A stretch of DNA of 64,000 nt from Criibacterium bergeronii (GCF_001693775.2 NZ_MBEW02000009.1:1-64000); one strand, 5' to 3'. Shown: positions 50,279 to 59,708, counted from the stretch's first letter. Notes: a model not told the origin generated them from the sequence alone. Program-made: numbers and translations.

Positions 50279-51913
50279 ATGGCAGACAGTTTTCATTTTT
50301 CAGTAAACATAATATCAAGAGGAAAAGGAAAAAGTGCAGTAGCAAGTGCAGCATATATAAGTGGAGAAAAAATAAAAAATGAATGGGACGGAGTAACCCA
50401 TGACTACACCAAAAAACAAGGAGTAATTAGCAAAGAAATATTTTTGCCAGATCACGCACCAGAAGAATATAAAGACCGAAAAACCTTGTGGAACTCGGTA
50501 GAACTATTTGAGAAAAACTCTAATGCCCAACTTGCAAGGAACTTTATCATATCTCTACCAAAAGAGTTAAGCATAGAAGAAAATAAAAAGATGATAGAAG
50601 AATATGTTCAAAACAATTTTGTAAAAGAGGGAATGATAGTAGACCTAGCAATTCATGATGAAAGTAGAGAAGGAAATCAAAATATCCATGCTCATATAAT
50701 GACCATAGTAAGACCAATAAATGAAGATGGAACATGGGGGCAAAAAAGTAAAAAAGAATATATCCTAGATGAAAAAGGAGAAAAAGTTTTAAACAAAAAT
50801 GGAAAACCTAAGACAAGAAAAGTAGAACTAACAACCTGGAATGATAAGGGCAATGTAGAAAAATGGAGAGAAAATTTTTCAGACATTTGCAATGAATACC
50901 TAGCAAAAAACAAGATAGAAAAAAGAGTAGACCATAGGAGTTTTAAAAGGCAAGGCATAAAACAAATACCAACAATACATCTAGGAGCAAGTGCTAGTGC
51001 AATGGAAAGAAAAGGAATAAGAACAGAAAAAGGAGATATAAATCGTGAAATAAAAAAACAAAATGAACTATTAAAAAACATAGGCAATGAAATAAAGAAA
51101 ATAACATCATGGTTAGCAGGCTTTAAAGATAAGCTAAAAGAATCATATAGGGAATATAAAGACCAAAGTAAAAAGCAAATAGAAAATGAATCAGGACTCT
51201 TTAACCTCTATGAATATTTAAGCTTCTATCAAGAAATGCAAGAAAATAATAGAGCTGAATTATTATTTTATGGTAAAAGAAACAAAGCAATCTATGATCT
51301 AAAAAGATATGCAAGTGGAATAAATTATCTAAGAGAAAACAAAATAAAAACCATATCAGACCTGCAAGGACATATAAATACCCTAAGAAGTAAAAACTCT
51401 GAAATATATAAGACCATAAAAGAAAACAGTCAAAAGATAGAAGACCTTAATAAGTGCTTAGCCTATGCAAAGACTGTAAGAAAAACAAAAGCAACCTATC
51501 AAGAATATGAAAGCAAGAAAATATTCAAAGAAAGCTTCTATAAGAATAATCAAAAGGAAATAGACCAATATATAAGGGCAAGAACCTTAATTGAAAAAAT
51601 AAGTGGAAAGAAAAATTTAAGAGAAAAAGAATGGTTAGGAGAAATTAAAAACTTAGAAGATGAAATCAGTAAATTAAATACAGAGTCAGAAAAGATAAGG
51701 GAAAGATACAAGGAAATAAATCATATTAAATATGCAGTAGAAGTAGTGAATAAAGAATATGGTATCGACCTATCCATAGAAATTGACAAGGCAATCAAGA
51801 GAGGAGAAAAAGAAAGTATCATAGAAAAGATAAAAGAATACAAGCAAGACAGTGATAAGTTTAATGAAAAAAGGCAGACAATTAAAGACTATTACAAAAA
51901 TCAAGAAAGATAA
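50279..51913 (+). CDS. MobA/MobL-family relaxase
   Basis: 544 aa from ATG 50279 (MADSFHFSVNIISRGKGKSA) after AGGAAG. The N-terminal MobA_MobL domain has SAAYISGEKI (candidate catalytic Tyr near 26), FIISLPKELSIEENKKM and the metal-binding HDESREGNQNIHAHIM (about 130). The C-terminal half is a long lysine-rich coiled coil (NELLKNIGNEIKKITSWLAG, KNLEDEISKLNTESEKIRER). It nicks oriT and leads the strand into the recipient, using the conjugation machine of another element. oriT-like repeats lie directly upstream; DUF3847 before it and PcfB after it complete a mobilisation unit. Confidence 0.92.
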   Translation: MADSFHFSVNIISRGKGKSAVASAAYISGEKIKNEWDGVTHDYTKKQGVISKEIFLPDHAPEEYKDRKTLWNSVELFEKNSNAQLARNFIISLPKELSIEENKKMIEEYVQNNFVKEGMIVDLAIHDESREGNQNIHAHIMTIVRPINEDGTWGQKSKKEYILDEKGEKVLNKNGKPKTRKVELTTWNDKGNVEKWRENFSDICNEYLAKNKIEKRVDHRSFKRQGIKQIPTIHLGASASAMERKGIRTEKGDINREIKKQNELLKNIGNEIKKITSWLAGFKDKLKESYREYKDQSKKQIENESGLFNLYEYLSFYQEMQENNRAELLFYGKRNKAIYDLKRYASGINYLRENKIKTISDLQGHINTLRSKNSEIYKTIKENSQKIEDLNKCLAYAKTVRKTKATYQEYESKKIFKESFYKNNQKEIDQYIRARTLIEKISGKKNLREKEWLGEIKNLEDEISKLNTESEKIRERYKEINHIKYAVEVVNKEYGIDLSIEIDKAIKRGEKESIIEKIKEYKQDSDKFNEKRQTIKDYYKNQER

Positions 51914-51986
51914 GACCTGGTAAAAATATCTTATCCAAGCTATAATATGACCAAGAAAATAAAGGCAGATCTAGGAGGTAATAGAG

Positions 51987-52160
51987 ATGAATAAAAGGCA
52001 AGAGCTAATAAATGAACTTATAAAAGCAGATCAAGATGGAACATACAAAACATATAAAAGCACAGAAGAAATAAAATCAATGAACAATGAAGAAGTGCAG
52101 ATATTATATTCCAACATGAAAAACTATCTATCAGATAAAAGAACACACACAAACTACTAA
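51987..52160 (+). CDS. Small protein downstream of the relaxase
   Basis: 57 aa, ATG 51987 with GGAGGTAATAGAG upstream. MNKRQELINELIKADQDGTY, KTYKSTEEIKSMNNEEVQIL and SNMKNYLSDKRTHTN form a charged, helical protein without membrane segments. It lies 73 bases after the relaxase gene in the same direction. The strong ribosome site and coding-like composition support it. The function is unknown; an accessory mobilisation protein is likely from its position. Confidence 0.6.
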   Translation: MNKRQELINELIKADQDGTYKTYKSTEEIKSMNNEEVQILYSNMKNYLSDKRTHTNY

Positions 52161-52343
52161 AGGTGGAAAGGTATTGTAAGATATTTTAAAGTATAAAAGG
52201 TACAAATACCTAAGTAAGCTATAAAAACATCAAAATAAAGCATTCCACCACCAACAACAATAAAATAAAAATAATCAAAGGGAAGTATAGAAAAATTAAA
52301 GCCTATACTTCCCTTTTTTTAATTCAAACAAAGGAGAGAAAAC

Positions 52344-52898
52344 ATGATAAACGAAGAAATAAGCAAAGAAGCAGGTCAAGCAGCACAAACCATAATAACA
52401 TACACAATAAAGGCAGCAAAAGAATCAATCAACTTAGACAAAGAAATAAGAAAAAAGATGAATGATACTTTAGAAAAAGCAAATGGCAACCTAAAAAGTC
52501 TTATGGGAGATGAAATGAAACTAAAAGACCTCTACAAGAAAGGACAACTAGAAAATATAAGCATAGATCAAAGCGGCCTCAAAGACTTAAAAAAAGAACT
52601 AAACAAACTTGGAGTAAGTTTCTCAGTAATGAAAAACAAAGAAAGCAAAAACTATGAAATATTCTTCCAAGCCAAAGACATAAAAGTAATGGAATATGCC
52701 TTTAAGCAAGTCATAGCCAAGGAAAATAAAAAAGAAAAAGAAAGTATCCTAAAACAAATAAAGAAATACAAAGACCTATCCAATAACAAGGATAAGACAA
52801 AAGAAAAAGTAAAAAGGAAAGTAAAAGAAAAAGTAAAACCAAACAAAAAAGATATGACCAGAGAAATCCAAGGGAGTAACGAAAAGTTACACCCTTAA
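52344..52898 (+). CDS. PcfB/DUF3801-family protein
   Basis: 184 aa, ATG after AAAGGAG. The start MINEEISKEAGQAAQTIITY and the core LKKELNKLGVSFSVMKNKES, YEIFFQAKDIKVMEYAFKQV are those of PcfB (DUF3801), a relaxosome accessory protein of conjugative plasmids such as pCF10 that helps link the relaxase to the coupling protein. The tail is lysine-rich (DKTKEKVKRKVKEKVKPNKK). In a mobilisable element it probably adapts the relaxosome to a helper's coupling protein, since no VirD4 gene is in the window. Confidence 0.88.
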   Translation: MINEEISKEAGQAAQTIITYTIKAAKESINLDKEIRKKMNDTLEKANGNLKSLMGDEMKLKDLYKKGQLENISIDQSGLKDLKKELNKLGVSFSVMKNKESKNYEIFFQAKDIKVMEYAFKQVIAKENKKEKESILKQIKKYKDLSNNKDKTKEKVKRKVKEKVKPNKKDMTREIQGSNEKLHP

Positions 52899-52917
52899 AT
52901 AACCATAATAACAAGAC

Positions 52918-52978
52918 TTCCGAAAAGCAGAAGTCCAGAATTCCGAAAATCGGAAATCAAGAATTTCGATTATCGAAA
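52918..52978. repeat. Array of three 23-bp palindromic units
   Basis: TTCCGAAAAGCAGAA (52918), TTCCGAAAATCGGAA (52941) and TTTCGATTATCGAAA (52964) repeat at exactly 23 bp; units 2 and 3 are perfect or near-perfect hairpins. The linkers are TCAAG-like. The first unit and linker recur at 58036. It lies directly upstream of the replisome organiser remnant. Confidence 0.75.
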
Positions 52979-52996
52979 ATCAAGAAAGGAGCAGAT

Positions 52997-53163
52997 ATGG
53001 CAACAAACAAAAGATATTATTGGATAAAATTAAAAGAGGAATTTTTCACAGACAAAATAAACATAGGATATTGTCCTTAATGAGTCCAACCCATGTCCGA
53101 CAAGAGATAGAGAAAGATATAGAGATAGATAAAGAGATAGAGGGAGAGATAGAAAAGATTTAA
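52997..53163 (+). pseudogene. Replisome organiser remnant (internal deletion)
   Basis: ATG 52997 (GGAGCAG upstream) gives MATNKRYYWIKLKEEFFTDK, the opening of phage-type replisome organisers (Phage_rep_org_N), but stops at 53078 after 27 residues. Shortly after, in GAGATAGA-type repeats, comes an acidic linker (DREKDIEIDKEIEGEIEKI) like those in the middle of such proteins, ending at TAA 53161. The domain between was deleted. Not functional. The bases up to 53310 hold only the promoter region of the next gene. Confidence 0.6.
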
Positions 53164-53310
53164 CATTTTTGGTATAATCACATTAATTAAACTAAATGTG
53201 TAATGATAAAATGAGCTTGTTAACTGTAAGCTGATTATAATAAAAAATTAAAACTCCCACCATTGGTGTAAGAAACAGAATAAAATGAAAATCAGATTGG
53301 AGTGATTAGA

Positions 53311-54381
53311 ATGGATAAAAAAGATGTAGCTATTATAGGAGATAGTGAATATATAAAAATGCTTGAGAAAATAAAAAAATCATATACAAGCAGGCAACTT
53401 AAAGCAGCAGTTTCGGTTAATTCTGAAATGCTAAAGTTTTACTATAGTTTAGGAGAAGAAATTATTAGCTTAAAGGCAGAAAGCAGATGGGGAAGCGGAT
53501 TCTATAAAAAATTAAGTTCGGATTTAAAAAATGAAATTCCAAATGTTAAAGGATTTTCTGTTACTAATTTAAAATATATGAAAAAATTTTATGAAATGTA
53601 TTCGCCATTAAATCGTCCACAAGCTGTGGACGAATTACAAATATCTAAAGTCGGCGGAGATTTTAATATGATTTTTAGTATCCCATGGGGACATCAAAGA
53701 TATATTATGGATAGATGTGAGGGAAATTTAAATAAAGCATTTTTCTTTATATCTAAGACATTAGAAAATAGCTGGAGTAGAGCTGTGCTTTTAAATTTCT
53801 TGGATACAGATCTATTTGAGAGACAAGGAAAAGCAATAACAAATTTCACAAATAATTTGCCTGCGACCCAAAGTGATTTAGCCAATGAAATGACAAGAGA
53901 TCCGTATAATTTTGACTTTATAGCTATAAGGCAAAATTATGACGAAAAAGAATTGAAAGACGCTTTGATGGATAATATTCAAAAATTCTTATTGGAGCTA
54001 GGGACAGGTTTTTCGTTCGTGGGCAGAGAATATAGACTTGTAGTTGGAAATTCAGAAGAATTTATTGATATGTTATTCTACAACATTAAGCTACATTGCT
54101 ATGTAGTTGTGGAGGTTAAAATTTCCGCATTTAAACCTGCGGATATAGGACAACTTGGAACCTATGTAACATCTGTAAACCATATATTAAAGGGAGATGG
54201 GGATAATCAAACAATAGGTCTTTTAATCTGTAAGACAAAGGATAATGTATTGGCAAAATATGCTTCTGAAAGCTCCAGAGAGCCTATTGGAATTTCAGAA
54301 TATCAACTACAAAACTTAATTCCTGAAAGGTTAAAGGGAGCATTACCAACCATAGAAGAAATTGAAAACGAACTAAAATAA
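53311..54381 (+). CDS. DUF1016 (YhcG-type) PDDEXK nuclease-domain protein
   Basis: 356 aa from ATG 53311 with GGAG upstream (GTG 53302 is also in frame). The N-terminal DUF1016 domain includes AVSVNSEMLKFYYSLGEEII and WGSGFYKKLSSDLKNEIPNV. The C-terminal PD-(D/E)XK part is LGTGFSFVGREYRLVVGNSE, FIDMLFYNIKLHCYVVVEVK (D...E-x-K), then TYVTSVNHIL. Family members are stand-alone nucleases encoded next to restriction genes and mobile elements, and are proposed to act in defence or DNA processing. Here it stands between replication genes of the element. Confidence 0.9.
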   Translation: MDKKDVAIIGDSEYIKMLEKIKKSYTSRQLKAAVSVNSEMLKFYYSLGEEIISLKAESRWGSGFYKKLSSDLKNEIPNVKGFSVTNLKYMKKFYEMYSPLNRPQAVDELQISKVGGDFNMIFSIPWGHQRYIMDRCEGNLNKAFFFISKTLENSWSRAVLLNFLDTDLFERQGKAITNFTNNLPATQSDLANEMTRDPYNFDFIAIRQNYDEKELKDALMDNIQKFLLELGTGFSFVGREYRLVVGNSEEFIDMLFYNIKLHCYVVVEVKISAFKPADIGQLGTYVTSVNHILKGDGDNQTIGLLICKTKDNVLAKYASESSREPIGISEYQLQNLIPERLKGALPTIEEIENELK

Positions 54382-54462
54382 ATTTGAAAACATAATAAAT
54401 GTACGCAAGGCGGTAGAAGTAAAAACTATCGTCTTTTTTTATTTGAAGAAAGGGAGGAGAGC

Positions 54463-55164
54463 ATGGCAGATAAAAGAATGTTTTCACTAAAGATAGTGGA
54501 TAGCGACTTATTTTTGGATATGCCACTAAGTAGTCAATGCCTGTATTTTCATCTATCAATGCGAGCAGATGATGACGGGTTTGTAAATAATCCTAAGAAA
54601 ATCATCAAAATCATAGGAGCAAATGAAGATGACCTAAAAATACTTATTGCCAAAGGCTTTTTGATAGTTTTTGATCAGGGAATTATAGTCATTACTCATT
54701 GGAAGATAAATAACTTTATCAGAAAAGACAGATATAAGCCAACAATGTATATAGAGCAGAAACAGCAGCTTTATCAAACGGAAAATGGAGCATATATTTC
54801 AGAAGAAAAAGTTGGTTGTCATCTGGTTAACCAAAGGTTGTCAAGTGGTCAACCCAGTATAGGTAAGGGTAGATTAGATAAGGTTAGTATAGATAAGGGG
54901 AGAGAAGAACAGTCCACCCCCATCTTTTATGGACAATACAAAAATGTAAGGTTAAGCAAAGAAGAATATAAAAATCTTAAAGAAAAATTAAACTCACACA
55001 CAGAAATAATGATAAATAAACTATCCAGATACATGGAAAGCAGTGGCAAGACCTATAAAAACCACTATGCGACAATCTTAAAATGGTATGAAGAAGATAA
55101 AGAAAAACTAAGACAGAAAGGTTTAAATAAAAAAATGAACTATGATGTAGGCGAATCTTTATAG
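54463..55164 (+). CDS. Replisome organiser/DnaD-like plasmid replication protein
   Basis: 233 aa, ATG after GGGAGGAG. The N-terminal winged-helix part: MADKRMFSLKIVDSDLFLDM, PLSSQCLYFHLSMRADDDGF and the end ITHWKINNFIRKDRYKPTMY, typical of phage/plasmid replisome organisers. A linker with repetitive GKGRLDKVSIDKG leads to the C-terminal DnaD-like part (KEEYKNLKEKLNSHTEIMIN, YATILKWYEEDKEKL). It should melt or mark the element's replication origin and load the helicase. A DnaC-type loader that often follows is absent. Confidence 0.82.
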   Translation: MADKRMFSLKIVDSDLFLDMPLSSQCLYFHLSMRADDDGFVNNPKKIIKIIGANEDDLKILIAKGFLIVFDQGIIVITHWKINNFIRKDRYKPTMYIEQKQQLYQTENGAYISEEKVGCHLVNQRLSSGQPSIGKGRLDKVSIDKGREEQSTPIFYGQYKNVRLSKEEYKNLKEKLNSHTEIMINKLSRYMESSGKTYKNHYATILKWYEEDKEKLRQKGLNKKMNYDVGESL

Positions 55165-55651
55165 ATAAAAATAGGTGGAAAGCCACTATTAAAGACTTTA
55201 AGTCTAAAAAGGTATCAAAGTATGCCAGAGATAATAAAAATATAAATATGACACTTAAAAGGCGATTAGAAAATTAAAGAAATGCTAGAAGACTTCTAGA
55301 TGACAATTACCAAGAGGGTCTAATTTTCACTGCTACTTATGCAGTGGGAATTGGACCTTTTTATATAAGCAAATTCTATTTCAAAATTGGTTACCAAGAA
55401 AGACTTCTTTTCACTGTTAAGTATAAGAGAGTAATTTATAGAATTTTGTTTCGTCAAGATAAATATTTTCTGAGGATCAAATTTTAAAAAGACTAATAGC
55501 TCTCGATAAATTTTGAACCTTAACAATTGAATAGACCAAGACAAGACGTTAATTATTTTTGGAGCGTAATAACCTATCCGCCAAGATCTTTCGGCTGAAT
55601 AATTCGGCAAAAAAAGTTCTGCTAAGCAAAAAGAAAGAGAGCGATAAGTAA
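55165..55651 (+). other. Non-coding stretch with gene debris
   Basis: No credible gene. The first ~110 bases read as a short lysine-rich frame (KATIKDFKSKKVSKYARDN) after the replisome organiser stop, perhaps debris of the gene that normally follows. From about 55290 to 55650 I see only AT-rich sequence with stops in all frames. Confidence 0.4.
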
Positions 55652-55771
55652 GAGTTTGAATATAGGGAGGGATACCCTATCCGCTATGAAGAAAATGAGG
55701 ATAATGATACTTCTAAGGTTGAAGCCGGCTCATCCGGAATAGAGGCGGAGGTGAGATTCCTATGTTGCTAA
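55652..55771 (+). pseudogene. C-terminal coding remnant, unknown gene
   Basis: Open without a start for 39 codons: EFEYREGYPIRYEENEDNDT, then SKVEAGSSGIEAEVRFLCC and TAA at 55769. Composition and periodicity look coding. No family can be named. It lies just before the integrase region, so it may be the end of a gene cut by integration. Confidence 0.35.
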
Positions 55772-55848
55772 TCCAAAGCACTTGTCAATGTCGTAAAACT
55801 TAATTAAACAAATAATTATTAGATATAAAACTTTAGAGGAGGTATATA

Positions 55849-56010
55849 TTGGACAATGACTGGAATGGATTGGCTGATTTAATAGCAAATCTGATTGCAA
55901 AATATGCTGGTGCTTTAGATTTAGATAATCTGCCCGATCCAACGCCAGCAAAAAATCAAGAGATGAAAAATAGTTTTGACATGGCAAAAACACAAATTGA
56001 GACGGATTAA
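55849..56010 (+). CDS. Small protein preceding the large serine recombinase
   Basis: 53 aa, TTG start at 55849 with GAGGAGG upstream: MDNDWNGLADLIANLIAKYA, then DNLPDPTPAKNQEMKNSFDM and AKTQIETD. The N-terminal amphipathic helix and length match small genes often found just before large serine recombinases in Firmicutes elements. The strong ribosome site supports the TTG start. Role unknown; a helper of recombination is conceivable from position. Confidence 0.55.
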   Translation: MDNDWNGLADLIANLIAKYAGALDLDNLPDPTPAKNQEMKNSFDMAKTQIETD

Positions 56011-56107
56011 TAAAAGTGTTATAATATACTTGAAATGATAGTCCAAACTTAAATTCAAAAATCAAAGTTTATATATGATATAGAAAAGTTATATTGAGGT
56101 TAATGCT

Positions 56108-57784
56108 ATGTTAAAAGAAAAAATAAAAGTATACCTCTATACACGAGTATCTACGTCAATACAGATAGAGGGGTATTCGTTAGAGGCACAAAAATCACGA
56201 ATGAAAGCTTTTGCTATTTACAACGATTACGAAATTGTCGTAGAGTATGAAGATGCCGGAAAGTCTGGCAAGTCTATTGAAGGTAGAAAACAGTTCAATC
56301 GAATGATGGAAGATATAAAATCTGGAAAAGATGGAGTATCTTTTGTTCTTGTGTTTAAGTTATCAAGATTTGCAAGAAATGCAGCTGATGTTCTTTCTAC
56401 ACTTCAGATAATGCAGGATTATGGAGTTAATCTTATCTGTGTTGAAGATGGCATTGATTCATCTAAAGATGCTGGGAAACTAATGATTTCTGTTTTATCA
56501 GCTGTGGCTGAAATAGAAAGAGAAAACATTCGTATTCAAACAATGGAAGGTCGAATTAAAAAAGCAAGGGAAGGAAAATGGAATGGTGGCTTTGCTCCGT
56601 ATGGATATAAACTTGAAGATGGCAAGCTGTTTATAAATGAGGAAGAGGCAGTTGCCATAAGAACGATTTTCGACCAGTATGTAAATACTACGATAGGAGC
56701 CAATGGGCTATCTAAATACTTAGAGAATCATGGAATTAGAAAAATTCCAAGACAGAATGGTAAGAATCCTTTGTTTGATGCAGGTCTTATAAGAAAGATA
56801 TTAAAGAATCCTGTATATAATGGGAAAATAGCATTTGGAAGAAGAACTTTAGAAAAAGTTCATGGTACAAGAAATGAATATAAGCAGGTTGAACAAGATG
56901 AATATCTAATATCAGAAGGGATACATGAAGCTATAGTTTCCGACGAAGTTTGGCAAGCTGCTCAAGTTAAGTTAAAATCTCAAGCAAAGAAATATGAGCA
57001 TGTGAATAAAGGAAAAGATACACGCACACACTTGCTTTCTGGGATTGTAAAATGCCCGATATGTGGAGTGGGAATGTTTGGAAACAAGTGTACCAAGAAA
57101 AAGAAAGATGGCACAAAATATAAAGATTTTTATTACTATGGTTGTAAACATAGGCAGATGATAAGAGGTCATAAGTGTACATTCAGTAAGCAAATTAGAG
57201 AAGAATTGTTAGATGATGCTGTTGCAGAGGTGATTGTCAAGATAGTAAGTAATCCGAAATTTGCTTCTATGATGCAAGAAAAAATCAACATGAAGGTGGA
57301 TACCTCTGAAATAGAAAAAGAAATAGATAATTACCAAAAGGAATTGAGGAAGAGTCATTCTACAAAGTTTAAGCTAATTGAGGAAATAGATAATTTAGAT
57401 GTTGAAGATAAGCATTATAAGAGAAGGAAACAGGATTTAGATGATAGACTATATCGTATGTATGACAAAATAGATGAATTAGAATCATCACTAATTGATG
57501 CGAAAGCAAAGAAACAGACTATTGAAGCTGAAAAACTCACAGGAGATAACATATATAAGATTCTGATCTATTTTGATAAACTCTATAAAGTTATGAATGA
57601 TGTAGAGCGTAGGCAGTTAATTACAGCTTTGATTTCTGAAATTCAAATTTATGAAGAAAAACAACCTAACGGACAATGGCTAAAATCAATTACTTTCAAG
57701 CTCCCAATTATAGACGATGGCTTGAATATAAGTTTGGACAATAATGAACAAGTTGAAGCTATAGCGTTGATACAAAAGATGTAA
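56108..57784 (+). CDS. Large serine recombinase (integrase) of the element
   Basis: 558 aa. The resolvase domain has YLYTRVSTSIQIEGYSLEAQ with the nucleophile Ser15, then VFKLSRFARNAADVLSTLQI and AVAEIERENI. The Recombinase domain (FAPYGYKLEDGKLFINEEEA, IRKILKNPVYNGKIAFG) is followed by a zinc ribbon (KCPICGVGMFGNKC...YGCKHRQMIRGHKC, about 317-357) and a coiled coil with the tail. All parts are present at normal length, so it should be active. It probably integrates and excises the mobilisable element. att sites cannot be identified without comparison. Confidence 0.95.
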   Translation: MLKEKIKVYLYTRVSTSIQIEGYSLEAQKSRMKAFAIYNDYEIVVEYEDAGKSGKSIEGRKQFNRMMEDIKSGKDGVSFVLVFKLSRFARNAADVLSTLQIMQDYGVNLICVEDGIDSSKDAGKLMISVLSAVAEIERENIRIQTMEGRIKKAREGKWNGGFAPYGYKLEDGKLFINEEEAVAIRTIFDQYVNTTIGANGLSKYLENHGIRKIPRQNGKNPLFDAGLIRKILKNPVYNGKIAFGRRTLEKVHGTRNEYKQVEQDEYLISEGIHEAIVSDEVWQAAQVKLKSQAKKYEHVNKGKDTRTHLLSGIVKCPICGVGMFGNKCTKKKKDGTKYKDFYYYGCKHRQMIRGHKCTFSKQIREELLDDAVAEVIVKIVSNPKFASMMQEKINMKVDTSEIEKEIDNYQKELRKSHSTKFKLIEEIDNLDVEDKHYKRRKQDLDDRLYRMYDKIDELESSLIDAKAKKQTIEAEKLTGDNIYKILIYFDKLYKVMNDVERRQLITALISEIQIYEEKQPNGQWLKSITFKLPIIDDGLNISLDNNEQVEAIALIQKM

Positions 57785-57950
57785 ATTTAGAAATCCTTCA
57801 TTTCAAGCAGTTTTATAAGCATTTTGTCTTCGATAAAGATGAAGAAGGATACGTCAAAAAGACTCAAAAAAACTACATGGACGTAAGAGTAGTTTTGCAA
57901 CTGGTATGAGGAAACACAAAAAATATAATTAACTCATTTTGTACTTTCTA

Positions 57951-57983
57951 CAAGAGTAGCTTAAAAGGCTGCTCTTTTTTTTC
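57951..57983 (+). terminator. Terminator after the large serine recombinase
   Basis: AGAGTAGC (57953-57960) pairs with GCTGCTCT (57968-57975) with one G-T pair, followed by about eight Ts. The bases 57785-57950 hold no gene I can support. Confidence 0.75.
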
Positions 57984-58035
57984 TAAAAAGTTGGTACATA
58001 TAAATTTTAAATATTACTAATAATAAAAATCTGAT

Positions 58036-58119
58036 CTCTGAAAAGCAGAAGTCCAGACTTTCGAAAATCGGAATTCAAGAACTCCTAATAACAGATTTCT
58101 AGAACTCCGAATATCGGAG
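58036..58119. repeat. Array of four 23-bp palindromic units
   Basis: CTCTGAAAAGCAGAA (58036), TTTCGAAAATCGGAA (58059), CTCCTAATAACAGAT (58082) and CTCCGAATATCGGAG (58105) repeat at exactly 23 bp; the last is a perfect hairpin. The linkers are CAAG/CTAG-like. It is homologous to the array at 52918. It lies about 100 bp upstream of the AbiE promoter. Confidence 0.75.
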
Positions 58120-58225
58120 AGTAACTATAATAATATTAGTAATATTGAGTTAAGAAAGAATAATTTTAGAAAGGGAGTAAGGATTCGTTACATCCTTTTC
58201 AAAATTTAAAACTCTCATAGTTAAC

Positions 58226-58261
58226 TTTACACATTCGCTTTTATAACATATAATAAAAGCG
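58226..58261 (+). promoter_or_regulatory. abiE promoter with inverted-repeat operator
   Basis: -35 TTTACA (58226-58231), 17 bp, -10 TATAAT (58249-58254). CGCTTTTAT (58236-58244) and ATAAAAGCG (58253-58261) form an inverted repeat across the core promoter. AbiEi antitoxins are known to repress their own operon by binding such repeats. Confidence 0.8.
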
Positions 58262-58281
58262 TAAACGAGAGGAGGTAGACT

Positions 58282-58869
58282 ATGAATACACTTAAAGAAT
58301 ATATACAAGAAAATTTAGTAATAACTAACAAAGAAGCAGAAAAACTTGGATATACTAGGCATAATTTATCAGAATTAACAAAAATCGGACAATTAGAAAG
58401 ATTAAGACCGGGACTATATCAATTAAAAGGAAAAGTTATAGACGATTTTATTTTAATATCATCAAATAGTAATCGAATTATATTTTCCCATCAAACAGCC
58501 CTCTACCTTCACGACCTATCCGATAGGACTCCAAATGTATTTCATATATCTGTACCCCAAGGCTACAATGCCAGCCATATCAAGAAAAGATATGAAGACC
58601 TACAAGTTCACTATGTAAAAAAAGATTTATACGAACTAGGAAAGACAGAAATAAAATCACCACAAGGTAAACTTATCCCAGTTTACGATATAGATCGAAC
58701 AATTTGCGACATCATAATCGACAGAGAAAAGATAGATAAGCAAATTTTCACAGAAGCCTTAAAAAGATACTTTAAATCACCAAATAAAAACCTAAGACGA
58801 CTCATAAAATACAGCAGACTATTTAAAATAGAAGATGAAATTAGGAAATATATGGAGGTATTATTGTGA
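58282..58869 (+). CDS. abiEi: AbiEi antitoxin (type IV toxin-antitoxin)
   Basis: 195 aa, ATG after GAGGAGGT. The N-terminal winged helix (KEYIQENLVITNKEAEKLGY, TRHNLSELTKIGQLERL, about 3-40) is followed by the AbiEi C-terminal domain: RIIFSHQTALYLHDLSDRTP, VFHISVPQGYNASHI, VYDIDRTICDIIIDREKID. It represses its own promoter and counters the AbiEii nucleotidyltransferase, whose gene overlaps by four bases. AbiE pairs act as abortive-infection phage defence and stabilise mobile elements. Confidence 0.93.
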   Translation: MNTLKEYIQENLVITNKEAEKLGYTRHNLSELTKIGQLERLRPGLYQLKGKVIDDFILISSNSNRIIFSHQTALYLHDLSDRTPNVFHISVPQGYNASHIKKRYEDLQVHYVKKDLYELGKTEIKSPQGKLIPVYDIDRTICDIIIDREKIDKQIFTEALKRYFKSPNKNLRRLIKYSRLFKIEDEIRKYMEVLL

Positions 58870-59708
58870 TTAATATCGAGAGTATAAAGGGCAAAATAAG
58901 AAGTCTGGCAGAGAAGAAAAATCTAAAGTCACAAGAAGTTCTGCAAATATATTTTTTTGAAAGATTTTTAGAAAGACTATCTAAATCACCATACAAAAAC
59001 AATTTTGTAATAAAGGGAGGATTCCTAATATCATCTTTAATCGGGATTGAAAATAGAACAACTATGGACATGGATACAACCATTAAAGGCATAGCTTTAA
59101 AAGAAGAAAAAATAAAAGAAATAGTTCAAGAAATTATAAATATCAATGTAGATGATGGAATAAGATTTGAAATAAAGGACATTAGCTATATTAGAGAAGA
59201 GGATGAGTACGAGAACTTTAGAATTTCATTAATAGCAAATGTTGGAAAAACCAAAAACCCTATGAAACTAGACCTAACAACAGGAGATGCAATAACACCA
59301 AGAGAAATAGAATACACCTATCCCTGTATCTTTAGCAAAGAAAATATAAAAATAATGGCATATCCATTAGAAACAATATTAGCAGAAAAATACGAAACCA
59401 TAATCAGAAGAAATATAACGACAACACGAATGAGAGACTTTTACGACCTATACACCCTCTACAAGCTGAAAAAAGATGAGATAGACTATAAAGTTTTAAA
59501 AGAAGCAATAGAGAGAACCTCAAAGAAAAGAGAAAGTCAGGAGATAATGAAAGACTATAAGGAAATAATCGAGGACATAAAAGATGATTCTTACCTAAGA
59601 TCCTTGTGGGTAGTATATCTCGGTGAAAATAAGTATATTGGAGATCTGACCTTTGATAAGGTTGTTGGTGTAGTTACAATTTTATCAAATAGGATTAATG
59701 AGATGTAA
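58866..59708 (+). CDS. abiEii: AbiEii toxin, nucleotidyltransferase
   Basis: 280 aa with GTG start in a GTGA overlap with abiEi. The nucleotidyltransferase core: NFVIKGGFLISSLIGIENRT (GG motif) and TTMDMDTTIKG (D-x-D), followed by YPLETILAEKYETIIRRNIT and TRMRDFYDLYTLYKL, typical of DUF1814/AbiEii. Related toxins add nucleotides to tRNA ends, stopping translation. The length and motifs are normal, so the pair should work. Coupled translation keeps toxin below antitoxin. Confidence 0.93.
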   Translation: MINIESIKGKIRSLAEKKNLKSQEVLQIYFFERFLERLSKSPYKNNFVIKGGFLISSLIGIENRTTMDMDTTIKGIALKEEKIKEIVQEIININVDDGIRFEIKDISYIREEDEYENFRISLIANVGKTKNPMKLDLTTGDAITPREIEYTYPCIFSKENIKIMAYPLETILAEKYETIIRRNITTTRMRDFYDLYTLYKLKKDEIDYKVLKEAIERTSKKRESQEIMKDYKEIIEDIKDDSYLRSLWVVYLGENKYIGDLTFDKVVGVVTILSNRINEM

